Of a DNA stretch of 64,000 bases, positions 38,064 through 45,816 are shown piece by piece (the stretch's first letter is position 1; the number at the start of each line of letters is the position of its first letter). This DNA comes from Pasteurella canis. GTDB lineage: Bacteria; Pseudomonadota; Gammaproteobacteria; Enterobacterales; Pasteurellaceae. The stretch covers positions 1,490,001-1,554,000 of the forward strand of contig NZ_UGTV01000015.1 in the NCBI RefSeq assembly GCF_900454865.1, written 5' to 3'. The notes beneath the pieces are model-generated. The model was given only the letters and a program-made list of their open reading frames with translations. It was not told where the DNA came from and made no database searches. The position numbers and the translations under genes are program-made.

Positions 38064-38546
38064 TTAAATACCACTTGCGGCTTGTAATGCCTCAAGCTTG
38101 CGCTGTAAGGCTTTAATTTCAGCTTGTTTGGTCTCTTCACTTACCGCTGAGCCATTAATATTTTTTAACTGCTGCTCCACTTTTTTGACTTCAGCTAGGA
38201 CATCATCTCTTCCTTTCGCTTTTTGTTTAAGCTGTGTAGCATAATCTGTAACAGATTTGTTCAGCTTTGCTAATTCAGCTTTCTTTTGCGCTAAGGTACG
38301 TTGAACATCTTTCGCTTTTTTCTGTGTACTGGCATATTCTTTATTTAAAGCAGTATGACGACTCTTTTCGCCTGCTAAAGTACGCTCTTTTTCTTGTACA
38401 CGATTATCGTAAGTGCCTGATGTAGTACAGGCCATTTTATTCCATACACTGGATTCAACACTTGGATCACATTGTTCAGGTGTTACTGAGCAAGCTGTCA
38501 GTGCAGAAAGTGCAGAGACTAAACAAATTAACTTTACTTTTTTCAT
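38064..38546 (-). CDS. Small coiled-coil lipoprotein
   Basis: A 160-aa protein with a lipoprotein signal peptide (lipobox LTAC, lipidation at Cys19; the next residue is Ser, which in enteric bacteria directs the protein to the outer membrane). After a short Cys-containing region, residues 50-155 are a continuous heptad-like, Lys/Glu/Ala/Leu-rich coiled coil (RTLAQKKAELAKLNKSV, EVKKVEQQLKNI). It lies 3 bp downstream of another coiled-coil lipoprotein and is co-transcribed with it. I recognise no specific family. Confidence 0.8.
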   Translation of the reverse strand: MKKVKLICLVSALSALTACSVTPEQCDPSVESSVWNKMACTTSGTYDNRVQEKERTLAGEKSRHTALNKEYASTQKKAKDVQRTLAQKKAELAKLNKSVTDYATQLKQKAKGRDDVLAEVKKVEQQLKNINGSAVSEETKQAEIKALQRKLEALQAASGI

Positions 38547-38549
38547 AAA

Positions 38550-39272
38550 TTACCCTATTTGAATCGCTGAACGTTGTTTTGAAGAGGCATCAACTAAACG
38601 TTCATACGCCGCAATTTGTTTATTTAAACTCGCAATTTCTGCCTCAAAACGCCCTACATTTAAGCCATTTGATTTTTCTTTACTCGCAACCTCACGTAAG
38701 GTTTGGGCTCTTTTCTTCATTGATGCTAAATTACTTTGTGCAGCGCTAATATCAGCATCAATTTGAGCTAATTGTTTTTGTGCATCCGCTTTTTGCAGCG
38801 CACCTGATTTCAATTGCTTATTCAAATTCACTAACGCACGATTATTTTTATCAAGCTGTGTTTTGGCTTTAGCTGTTGCTTTTCTTACCATATCAGAATT
38901 TTTACGTGTTTCCGCGATGTAAGAGTTTAAGCGATCTTCTTTTTTAGCATAGGCTTTACGTTGTTGCTCAAGGTAATAGTTAGTTCCCATTAACGCACCA
39001 CAACCAACCGCTGCACCTGCTACACCTGCAACCGTTGCAGTCGATGCACTTTTACCCGCTAATAACGCTGTGCCTGCGCCAAGTACTGCACCACCCGCGG
39101 CCCCCCAAGCACAAGCACTTAAACCTGAGTCGCTAAAGAATTCTGCTTCTTCACCAGTAGATAAACTACTTTTCGACCCAAAATAACTTGAGCCTACATT
39201 TTGACAGCCACTTAACGCAATTGCCGCAGAAAGTGTCAAGACACTAAAGATTGATTTACTTGATTTTTTCAT
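38550..39272 (-). CDS. TagQ-like glycine-zipper coiled-coil lipoprotein
   Basis: A 240-aa lipoprotein with signal peptide and lipobox ALSGC (lipidation at Cys23). Residues 55-105 form a glycine-zipper membrane segment (AAGGAVLGAGTALLAGK, GVAGAAVGCGALMG), and the rest is a long coiled coil. The position directly after an FGE-domain protein and a LolCDE-like ABC pair parallels TagQ, the outer-membrane lipoprotein of the TagQRST sensor module in Pseudomonas type VI loci. That correspondence is by position and lipoprotein nature, not by recognised sequence motif. Confidence 0.65.
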   Translation of the reverse strand: MKKSSKSIFSVLTLSAAIALSGCQNVGSSYFGSKSSLSTGEEAEFFSDSGLSACAWGAAGGAVLGAGTALLAGKSASTATVAGVAGAAVGCGALMGTNYYLEQQRKAYAKKEDRLNSYIAETRKNSDMVRKATAKAKTQLDKNNRALVNLNKQLKSGALQKADAQKQLAQIDADISAAQSNLASMKKRAQTLREVASKEKSNGLNVGRFEAEIASLNKQIAAYERLVDASSKQRSAIQIG

Positions 39273-39273
39273 T

Positions 39274-40809
39274 TTAGTTCCCCTGTTTGACTTGAGTACA
39301 TTTATCCAACCATTGCTGGCGATTAATTTTACTATCTTGATAATATTGTTCTAGATGCTGCCAATAAAGATCAACATACTGAGTTAAATTCCCTTTACCA
39401 CTACTCTTGACAATATTATTCGTTCGAGCAACTTGTGCTTGAATTGTTGCCTTATGGTAAGTTGCTGAACTGCCTACAATTGTATCAGCATAATATTTCA
39501 ACACAAAATCTCGCGCTTTTTCTGACTCTAATAAGCGATTTTTCGCATTTGTTTCTTTATCTGAATTTGGATAAAGTGCGGTCATTGCCTCAACAATTTT
39601 ATTATTTTGTTCCACTTCGCCCTGTAAGTCTGAGACATTAGCACATAAAAAGGCACCAAGTTGTAAGGCTGAGCGTATTGCTGAGTCACGCTGTTCATCA
39701 CGCTCTAAATTCGCTGCACGAAGTTGTTCTTTCGTATTATTTAACTCTTGTTTTAATTTTTCATCCAAGGTGTTATTGGCAAGTTCTTCTAATTTATCCA
39801 CGATTTTCGTACTTTCACCTTGCCCCTCTGTTTGGTTATCTTGCCCTAAAGTTTCCCACTCTTTTTCCATTAACTTAATTCGCTCACTCGATGTTAATAG
39901 TGGTGCGGCGATAACGACACGAAATCCCATATCTTTAGCTTTTTTGGCACCATTTTGATCATAAAATGGAATTTCTAAACGTAATACATTGTTCACATCG
40001 GCTTCAGATTTTAAATAGCTGCCGCCACGTGAAATAATACCACCATCCTGTCCATGGTAACGGTTTAACTTATTCAGTTTAAAGCTATCAAACATCATTT
40101 CACTGGCATTACCTAAAGTATCAAATATCCCCAATGGGTTAGGTTTTAAGCGACCAATAATCTGTAAACGACCGTTAGCAGACTTTGCATTATTAAACCA
40201 AGCATAATGAATCAGCCCCTCTTCCATTGGAAACACTTTTTCACGAAATTCTGATGGTGTGACTGCAACACCACCACGAGAAGCAAACTCCCACTCAGCA
40301 TTAGTGGGTAAACGGACAAAACCAGCCATGCCATCTTCTTTAGGCAATTTGTCTTTCGCGTGCTTAAGCAGCCATTCATTATATTTTTGAGTGAAGCCCA
40401 TTGCATCAAACCAACTCAGATTAGTCATTGGCAACAAGCCTTTCATATTTGGCGTACTACATTTTTCATTCATCACTGCTTGATATTGCGTTTCTGTCAC
40501 TTCGTATTTCGCAATCAAAAAGAAACGTTCTTGATTGTTATCTGCAAAGCCACCTGCGATATAATTAGGCGTTGCATATTCTGCATAGCCATCTTGCTCG
40601 CTATTGCCCCCTAAAATCACAGGCATATCTTCTAATGGTTTATGCGTGTTTGTTTTCACGACGCGAAATACCATACTACCATCACAAGGTAAAGGCAAAA
40701 TCACATCACTTTCCAAAGGTTGAGGATTATAAAATTTTTCTTCCCATGCTCCTTGAGCTGTTGCACTGATTACAGTAAGCATGAAAAAAGAAGAAGCATA
40801 TTTAAACAT
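39274..40809 (-). CDS. TagR-like periplasmic FGE-sulfatase (SUMF1) domain protein
   Basis: A 511-aa exported protein with a signal peptide (MFKYASSFFMLTVISATAQG) and an FGE-sulfatase fold spanning roughly residues 45-310: FFLIAKYEVTETQYQAVM, LSWFDAMGFTQKYNEWL, RLPTNAEWEFASRGG, DTLGNASEMMFD, ISRGGSYLKS and MGFRVVIA. In type VI loci TagR has this same fold and activates the kinase PpkA from the periplasm. The C-terminal 200 residues are helical and partly coiled coil. In-frame sequence upstream to 40884 lies within the permease gene; the ATG at 40809 overlaps its stop by 8 bp and starts at the signal peptide. Confidence 0.82.
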   Translation of the reverse strand: MFKYASSFFMLTVISATAQGAWEEKFYNPQPLESDVILPLPCDGSMVFRVVKTNTHKPLEDMPVILGGNSEQDGYAEYATPNYIAGGFADNNQERFFLIAKYEVTETQYQAVMNEKCSTPNMKGLLPMTNLSWFDAMGFTQKYNEWLLKHAKDKLPKEDGMAGFVRLPTNAEWEFASRGGVAVTPSEFREKVFPMEEGLIHYAWFNNAKSANGRLQIIGRLKPNPLGIFDTLGNASEMMFDSFKLNKLNRYHGQDGGIISRGGSYLKSEADVNNVLRLEIPFYDQNGAKKAKDMGFRVVIAAPLLTSSERIKLMEKEWETLGQDNQTEGQGESTKIVDKLEELANNTLDEKLKQELNNTKEQLRAANLERDEQRDSAIRSALQLGAFLCANVSDLQGEVEQNNKIVEAMTALYPNSDKETNAKNRLLESEKARDFVLKYYADTIVGSSATYHKATIQAQVARTNNIVKSSGKGNLTQYVDLYWQHLEQYYQDSKINRQQWLDKCTQVKQGN

Positions 40810-42019
40810 CACGTAAACTCTCCGCTGGTTGAATACGTATTGCACGCATGGCACCAATTGCCGCCACAATCGCCGCAAGCACAAAACAAATGATAAATGC
40901 TGATACTAAATGCAATGGATGTAAGCTACTAATAAAATGTGTATCTGCTAAATTACTCGTTAAAATTTGGTTGAATAGCTGACTACCTGTAATAAAAAAG
41001 AGATAAGAAAGTATAAATGCGAGGCTACTTAAAATAATGGCTTGCAAAACTAAATAGCCCATTACACCAAGTGACTGAAAACCAAGTAAACGCAACACTG
41101 CAATTTCTTTGCGTTTCCGATCAATATTTGCTAAAAAAGCACCTATTAACGAGAGAATACAGCCAATAATAGATGTCATTGCGATGACCATAAAAATGAC
41201 ATTTAATACAGAATCAATTGCCTTTACATTTTCGATTGCTTTTGCCTCTGTGCGAGTATCTATATGTTTATCACGCAATTTCAATGCTAAAGGTGCAACG
41301 TCCTCCAAACTTGAGGCATAAATTCTCGCACGTGCAAAGGTGGTTCTGACTTGTTCTCTGATTTTTCCTTGCATAGTTGGGAAAAGATCAGTTTGTAATC
41401 CATCACGAAAATCCTCAATCCCAACTAGTGTAGTTAAATCAACAAATGCTGCCGCACGACTAAACTGTGACTCAGGTAATACGCCATCAATAACAAGTTC
41501 AATCAGACCTTTCTCTGTAATACCTTCATATTTCCGTGTCGCCAGTAATGTCACTTTATCGCCCGCCTTCACGGCTAATTTTTCCGCTGCTAAAGCGCTT
41601 AACACGACACCTTGAGACTGCTGTAATTGCTGTGAGCCTAATACGGGATCACCAGACTCTGTTGGTAATAATTCGACATCTGAGATAAAACGGCGATTAT
41701 CAGTGCGTAAATCAACAATCGTATTTAATGAACGAGTTAATGGCATCACAAAACGCGTTTCTGGTTGCTGTTTTAACCAGATAAACCAGTCTGATGATAA
41801 ATTCAAATTACCCACAATCTTGATTTCTAAATTACGTGGATCATTGATAAGTTGTGAGCGTAATTGCGAGACAATTCCATATTTCAAACTGAATAGCAAT
41901 AATAATGGCGCAATCACTGCAATTAAAGAAGCGATAATACAAAAAGACACCTTGCGATCATATAACAAATCTCGCAAGGCTAACTGACTTAATAAATTTG
42001 CTTTTTGTACTAACATCAT
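40802..42019 (-). CDS. TagS-like ABC transporter permease (FtsX/LolC family)
   Basis: A 405-aa inner-membrane protein with the MacB/LolC/FtsX layout: one N-terminal membrane helix (ASLIAVIAPLLLLFSLKYG near residue 30), a periplasmic domain of about 220 residues, then three membrane helices (FMVIAMTSIIGCILSLIGAF, LSSLAFILSYLFFI, AFIICFVLAAIVAAIGA), ending RIQPAESLRDV as usual in the family. Such permeases move no substrate across the membrane but act mechanically on envelope partners. Between an ATPase and an FGE-domain protein it corresponds to TagS. Start could be 42019 or the next ATG, 42016. Confidence 0.85.
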   Translation of the reverse strand: MMLVQKANLLSQLALRDLLYDRKVSFCIIASLIAVIAPLLLLFSLKYGIVSQLRSQLINDPRNLEIKIVGNLNLSSDWFIWLKQQPETRFVMPLTRSLNTIVDLRTDNRRFISDVELLPTESGDPVLGSQQLQQSQGVVLSALAAEKLAVKAGDKVTLLATRKYEGITEKGLIELVIDGVLPESQFSRAAAFVDLTTLVGIEDFRDGLQTDLFPTMQGKIREQVRTTFARARIYASSLEDVAPLALKLRDKHIDTRTEAKAIENVKAIDSVLNVIFMVIAMTSIIGCILSLIGAFLANIDRKRKEIAVLRLLGFQSLGVMGYLVLQAIILSSLAFILSYLFFITGSQLFNQILTSNLADTHFISSLHPLHLVSAFIICFVLAAIVAAIGAMRAIRIQPAESLRDV

Positions 42020-42040
42020 GCTCTTAATTCACTTTTTTAC

Positions 42041-42745
42041 TTAAGCTTCACTAAATATTGCTTGTTGAGGTGATACGAGATTCGCTTGCAATGTTCGCAA
42101 TTGCTTACGCTGAGTTAATGCCCAATCATGAGTGACTAACAAAACAGAAATGTGTTGCTGAGCAACTAATTTTAAAATTAACTCAAACAATATATCAGCA
42201 TGATAAGGATCAAGCGCTGATGTTGGTTCATCCGCCAATAACAATAAAGGTTTATGTGCTACTGAGCGAATAAATGCAACACGTTGGCGCTCACCAATAG
42301 AGAGCTGCTTCGGATACTTTGTCAATAAGTGCTGAATATTAAGTTGCTCACCTAAAAAATCGATCCACTGCTGATCGACCTCTGCGTGCAACAGTGCATT
42401 CGGCAACGCAATATTTTGTGCCACATTAAGAAACGGCAATAAGCCACCATGCTGTAACATAAAACCTAACTTTTGCGCCCGAATCTGTGCTAAAGCACGC
42501 TGTTCTTGCTGCTGAATCAATGGCTGAATATCCACTAACGCCGTTTGTATCCCTAATTGAAAATGAGACAATTGCTCAGGTTTCAGGATTAAACCGATCA
42601 TTTCTAATAACGTGCTTTTCCCACAGCCACTGCTACCTTGAATCGCAACGACTTCACCGTCATTTAGATGCAAGTAAGGCAAAGATACGGTAAAACCTTG
42701 TTCTCCTTTACCTCTGGTGACAGACATATTTTCAATGATCAGCAC
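42041..42745 (-). CDS. TagT-like ABC transporter ATP-binding protein (LolD/MacB type)
   Basis: A 234-aa ATPase with Walker A GSSGCGKST near residue 37, Q-loop FMLQHGGLLPFL, signature LSIGERQRVAF, Walker B LLLADEPTSALDP and switch region LLVTHDW. The signature has Ile-Gly where LSGGQ is usual. It pairs with the FtsX-type permease 21 bp downstream and would power it at the cytoplasmic face of the inner membrane. The order ATPase, permease, FGE protein, lipoprotein equals tagT-tagS-tagR-tagQ read in that direction. Confidence 0.87.
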   Translation of the reverse strand: MLIIENMSVTRGKGEQGFTVSLPYLHLNDGEVVAIQGSSGCGKSTLLEMIGLILKPEQLSHFQLGIQTALVDIQPLIQQQEQRALAQIRAQKLGFMLQHGGLLPFLNVAQNIALPNALLHAEVDQQWIDFLGEQLNIQHLLTKYPKQLSIGERQRVAFIRSVAHKPLLLLADEPTSALDPYHADILFELILKLVAQQHISVLLVTHDWALTQRKQLRTLQANLVSPQQAIFSEA

Positions 42746-42762
42746 AAATTATCCTCATCCTA

Positions 42763-44790
42763 TTATGGTAATGCTTCTAATGGAACTGGATAAACAAAAT
42801 CACGTGGATCACTGCCTTCGGATAAGGATATCCAGCGACTTTGATCTTCATTAAATACACGATAATGGCGTAATTTACTGTGTAATTCACGAATAAATTT
42901 TTCTTGCTCTTGTACACTCATGCCTTTCCACGTTTCTTCATCAATTGATGTGACTTGGCTTTTATAAGGAATATCATCAAGGTACTCACCTAATAACCCT
43001 AAATCAGCAATTTTAGTCGAACTTTCTGCTTTAATTTTACTTGGATCTTGTCCCATCGCTGCTGCCACAGATCGTAGCTGTGCAAACATATCATTCGGCG
43101 AAATTAGACCTTCGTTTGCTGCATCCGCAATTTTCTTCACCACATCACTTAAATCACTCAGCTGTGATTTTGTTAACAATACACGGGCTTCTGCAGTTGG
43201 TACGGTAGGCTTTGCAAAATCTTTATCACTGATCCACGCTTTAAAAACAGGTGGCGCTTTTGTTCCTTTTTTTCCACCTAAATAAGCCAACTGCATAGCT
43301 TTACCTAATAGCATAGCATCTTGTTCAATCTCTGAAGTTGGTGTCGGTGTTGAAACTTTTTCTTTTTCAACCGCACTTAATGCGCTGCCAGCTGCCATTT
43401 CACCGCGATAAGCTAATTTCACTTGTGCAGTTAATGCTTTCGCTAAGGTACCGATTTTCTCGCCAAATTCATTCACATCACCTGCATTGACGGGATAATA
43501 CAGCGCCTTATTTAAATAATTATTAAACGCAAGATCCGTATATTGTGCTTGTGCTTGCTCATGGTTTTTCACACCCGAAGGCGTTTTTAAATGAAGGGCA
43601 TAAATCGCAACTCCACGATGTTGTGCTTCTAAACGTAATTGTTTTGCATCTAATCCTGTTGTCGAAATTGGATTATCACCTTCAATTGCACCCGCATCAG
43701 TAATTAATACAATGTAACGTGCACCAAATTTATTCCATTGAATTTCATTTAGTGCTTGGTTAATACCAGCATAAGCATCTTCACTAAATTCTTTACTGGA
43801 GACCTTTGCTTGCTTTAACGAAGCAACTTTTTGCATGAAGTCTTTACCATCTTTTACTGTCGTTGGATCAACAAACATTTTAGATGTATATTCCAGTCCT
43901 TTTACTGCTTTTGTACTGGAGCGAAACGCGACTAAACCAAATTTTACTTGTTCACCTAAATTTTCCTTTTCTATTTGCTCATACACCTGTTTAATTGCCT
44001 CGCGTGTGCGATTAATATAAGGATCCATGGAAATAGTAGAATCAATGACAAACACCACTGCCGCACTAAAACCAACGACTTCTTGCGGATCAGTATGTTT
44101 ACTTTTCGCCGTATTTGTCGGATCTGTTTGGCTCGTTTTACTCACAGTAGGATCAGTGGTAGATTTGGTTAATGCATTCTCATTTTTACTCACAGAAGCC
44201 ACTTCCAACGCACGTTCATAGAATCCCTTAGCGTTCATTACTTCTTCGCCCTGTAAAATAGGCAATAAATAAAAATTCTTTTGGAAATCGACAAATTCAG
44301 CAGGCTCTTGTGCTAAGACGGCTGGATTTGGTTTATTATTGGCTAAATCTTGACGAATAGGTGTCACAAGTTGCATAGGATCATTAGCATTAATCACTTT
44401 ATCTAACTCAGTACGATCTTTAAAAAATAACAAACGATCGCGATCTGATGGATTAGTAAACACTAATGTCATTTGCATATTCCATGGTACCGCACAGCTT
44501 TCATCTAGCCAGCCAACTGTTTTACCAAATGTATCAGGTCCTACTTTTACAAAAGTTTTGCCTGCCACATTTTCACGTTGATACACATAATAACGAGAAA
44601 ATGCTGGAATTTTTTTACCTGTATTGGCATTACTCTTTTCCAATAATTCACAAGTTGGCGTACTTAATACACGTTGATACAACGTTGTTTTCCCCGTTTG
44701 TAATAACGGCTTTTCATTTGCCAAAACAGTTAAACTTAATGGCAAAGATAAACATAATGCATATAGTGCTGCTAAACTCGATTTAGCCAT
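42763..44790 (-). CDS. Periplasmic vWA protein resembling the C-terminal part of PpkA, without kinase
   Basis: A 675-aa exported protein with a signal peptide (cleavage after LTVLA). An SH3-like region follows near residues 35-100 (RYYVYQRENVAGKTFVKVGP, VGWLDESCAVPW), then a segment MTLVFTNPSDRDRLLFFKDR, then a vWA domain from about residue 245 with MIDAS D-S-T-I-S in VIDSTISMDPYI and Asp in LITDAGAIEG. SH3-like plus vWA is the layout I know from the periplasmic end of the type VI Ser/Thr kinase PpkA; no kinase domain is present here or nearby. The TagTSRQ-like genes follow directly (17 bp), as kinase partners would. Confidence 0.8.
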   Translation of the reverse strand: MAKSSLAALYALCLSLPLSLTVLANEKPLLQTGKTTLYQRVLSTPTCELLEKSNANTGKKIPAFSRYYVYQRENVAGKTFVKVGPDTFGKTVGWLDESCAVPWNMQMTLVFTNPSDRDRLLFFKDRTELDKVINANDPMQLVTPIRQDLANNKPNPAVLAQEPAEFVDFQKNFYLLPILQGEEVMNAKGFYERALEVASVSKNENALTKSTTDPTVSKTSQTDPTNTAKSKHTDPQEVVGFSAAVVFVIDSTISMDPYINRTREAIKQVYEQIEKENLGEQVKFGLVAFRSSTKAVKGLEYTSKMFVDPTTVKDGKDFMQKVASLKQAKVSSKEFSEDAYAGINQALNEIQWNKFGARYIVLITDAGAIEGDNPISTTGLDAKQLRLEAQHRGVAIYALHLKTPSGVKNHEQAQAQYTDLAFNNYLNKALYYPVNAGDVNEFGEKIGTLAKALTAQVKLAYRGEMAAGSALSAVEKEKVSTPTPTSEIEQDAMLLGKAMQLAYLGGKKGTKAPPVFKAWISDKDFAKPTVPTAEARVLLTKSQLSDLSDVVKKIADAANEGLISPNDMFAQLRSVAAAMGQDPSKIKAESSTKIADLGLLGEYLDDIPYKSQVTSIDEETWKGMSVQEQEKFIRELHSKLRHYRVFNEDQSRWISLSEGSDPRDFVYPVPLEALP

Positions 44791-44832
44791 AATTTAATTC
44801 CTCTCCATGTGGAAAATACCCTTCCAACATGC

Positions 44833-45795
44833 TTATTTTTTAAGCTCAGCTAACCCTTTTTTTGCAACTTCATTGTTTGGATCAATAGAAAGTGCGGTTT
44901 CATACCAATAAATTGCATTTTCTTTATCAGCTGTAAAACAAGGGCTACCAACTTGGTATTCTTTTGCATACGCGACTGCGATTTCAACATTACCACCTTG
45001 TGCTTGATGTGCATATAAACGCTGAGCAATACTACATTTATTTGCCGCTTTCGCCTCCGCAATAATTTCCAACACACGTTGACTATTTGGTTTTGTTTTT
45101 AAACAACTTTGAATGAACGCGAGTTCATCAGTGCTGCTTGCCACACTACATTCTGACACTATAGGTGTTGATGTTGCTGTGCTTGATTTATTGCCTAGAA
45201 GGAAATAAGCAGCTGCACCAGCAATAAGCAATAGCAGTAACAAACCGATTATTAACCCTACTTTACTTTTCTTTTTAACTTGTGGCTCAACAGTAGGCGA
45301 GATAACAACTGGTTCTTCAATAATAGGTGATTCAACAGTAGGAGTTTCAACTTCAGGATTTACTGCAATATCAACAGGCTCAACAAGTGGTGGTAATTCC
45401 TCGTCTATCACAGGCTGTGTCACCTCTCGTACTTCAGTTTCACGCGAAGAATCGCCCCCCGCAGAAGAGGCCAAAATATTACCAATTAAACTTAACGTTC
45501 CGCCATCTTCAATCGTGCCATCACGTACTTGTAATAAGAAACGGACATTCCCTATTTGGCTCATTAAACCATCAATCAACCATGGGCCTACTCGACCTTG
45601 TAGTGCATCTCCTTCCACGGTGAGTTCTGAGGTTTTATGCCAAATAGGCTCTGGTGTCCACTGATTATCGCCTGCAAAATAATAACGGTCTTGGTTACGT
45701 TGTACGGCAATTTCAACCGCACTAGACCCTTTCCATTTACGTGCACTAAACTTGGCATAACCTGGGCTGTCTTCTCTTAATTCAATTCGTAACAC
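44833..45795 (-). CDS. Single-pass membrane protein with Sel1/TPR-like C-terminus
   Basis: A 320-aa protein. The N-terminal 115 residues form a cytoplasmic beta-rich domain (MLRIELREDSPGYAKFSARKW, GPWLIDGLMSQIGNVRFLLQV) that I do not recognise. A Pro/Glu/Val linker leads to one transmembrane helix near residues 180-200 (VGLIIGLLLLLLIAGAAAYFL). The C-terminal part has two TPR-like helical repeats (AIYWYETALSIDPNNEVAKKGLAEL) with several cysteines. The architecture - cytoplasmic domain, acidic Pro-rich linker, membrane helix, periplasmic domain - is shared with the three SrfA-like proteins of this operon. It lies between srfC and the vWA gene. Confidence 0.75.
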   Translation of the reverse strand: MLRIELREDSPGYAKFSARKWKGSSAVEIAVQRNQDRYYFAGDNQWTPEPIWHKTSELTVEGDALQGRVGPWLIDGLMSQIGNVRFLLQVRDGTIEDGGTLSLIGNILASSAGGDSSRETEVREVTQPVIDEELPPLVEPVDIAVNPEVETPTVESPIIEEPVVISPTVEPQVKKKSKVGLIIGLLLLLLIAGAAAYFLLGNKSSTATSTPIVSECSVASSTDELAFIQSCLKTKPNSQRVLEIIAEAKAANKCSIAQRLYAHQAQGGNVEIAVAYAKEYQVGSPCFTADKENAIYWYETALSIDPNNEVAKKGLAELKK

Positions 45796-45816
45796 GATAA
45801 ATTCCTCTTATGTTTT

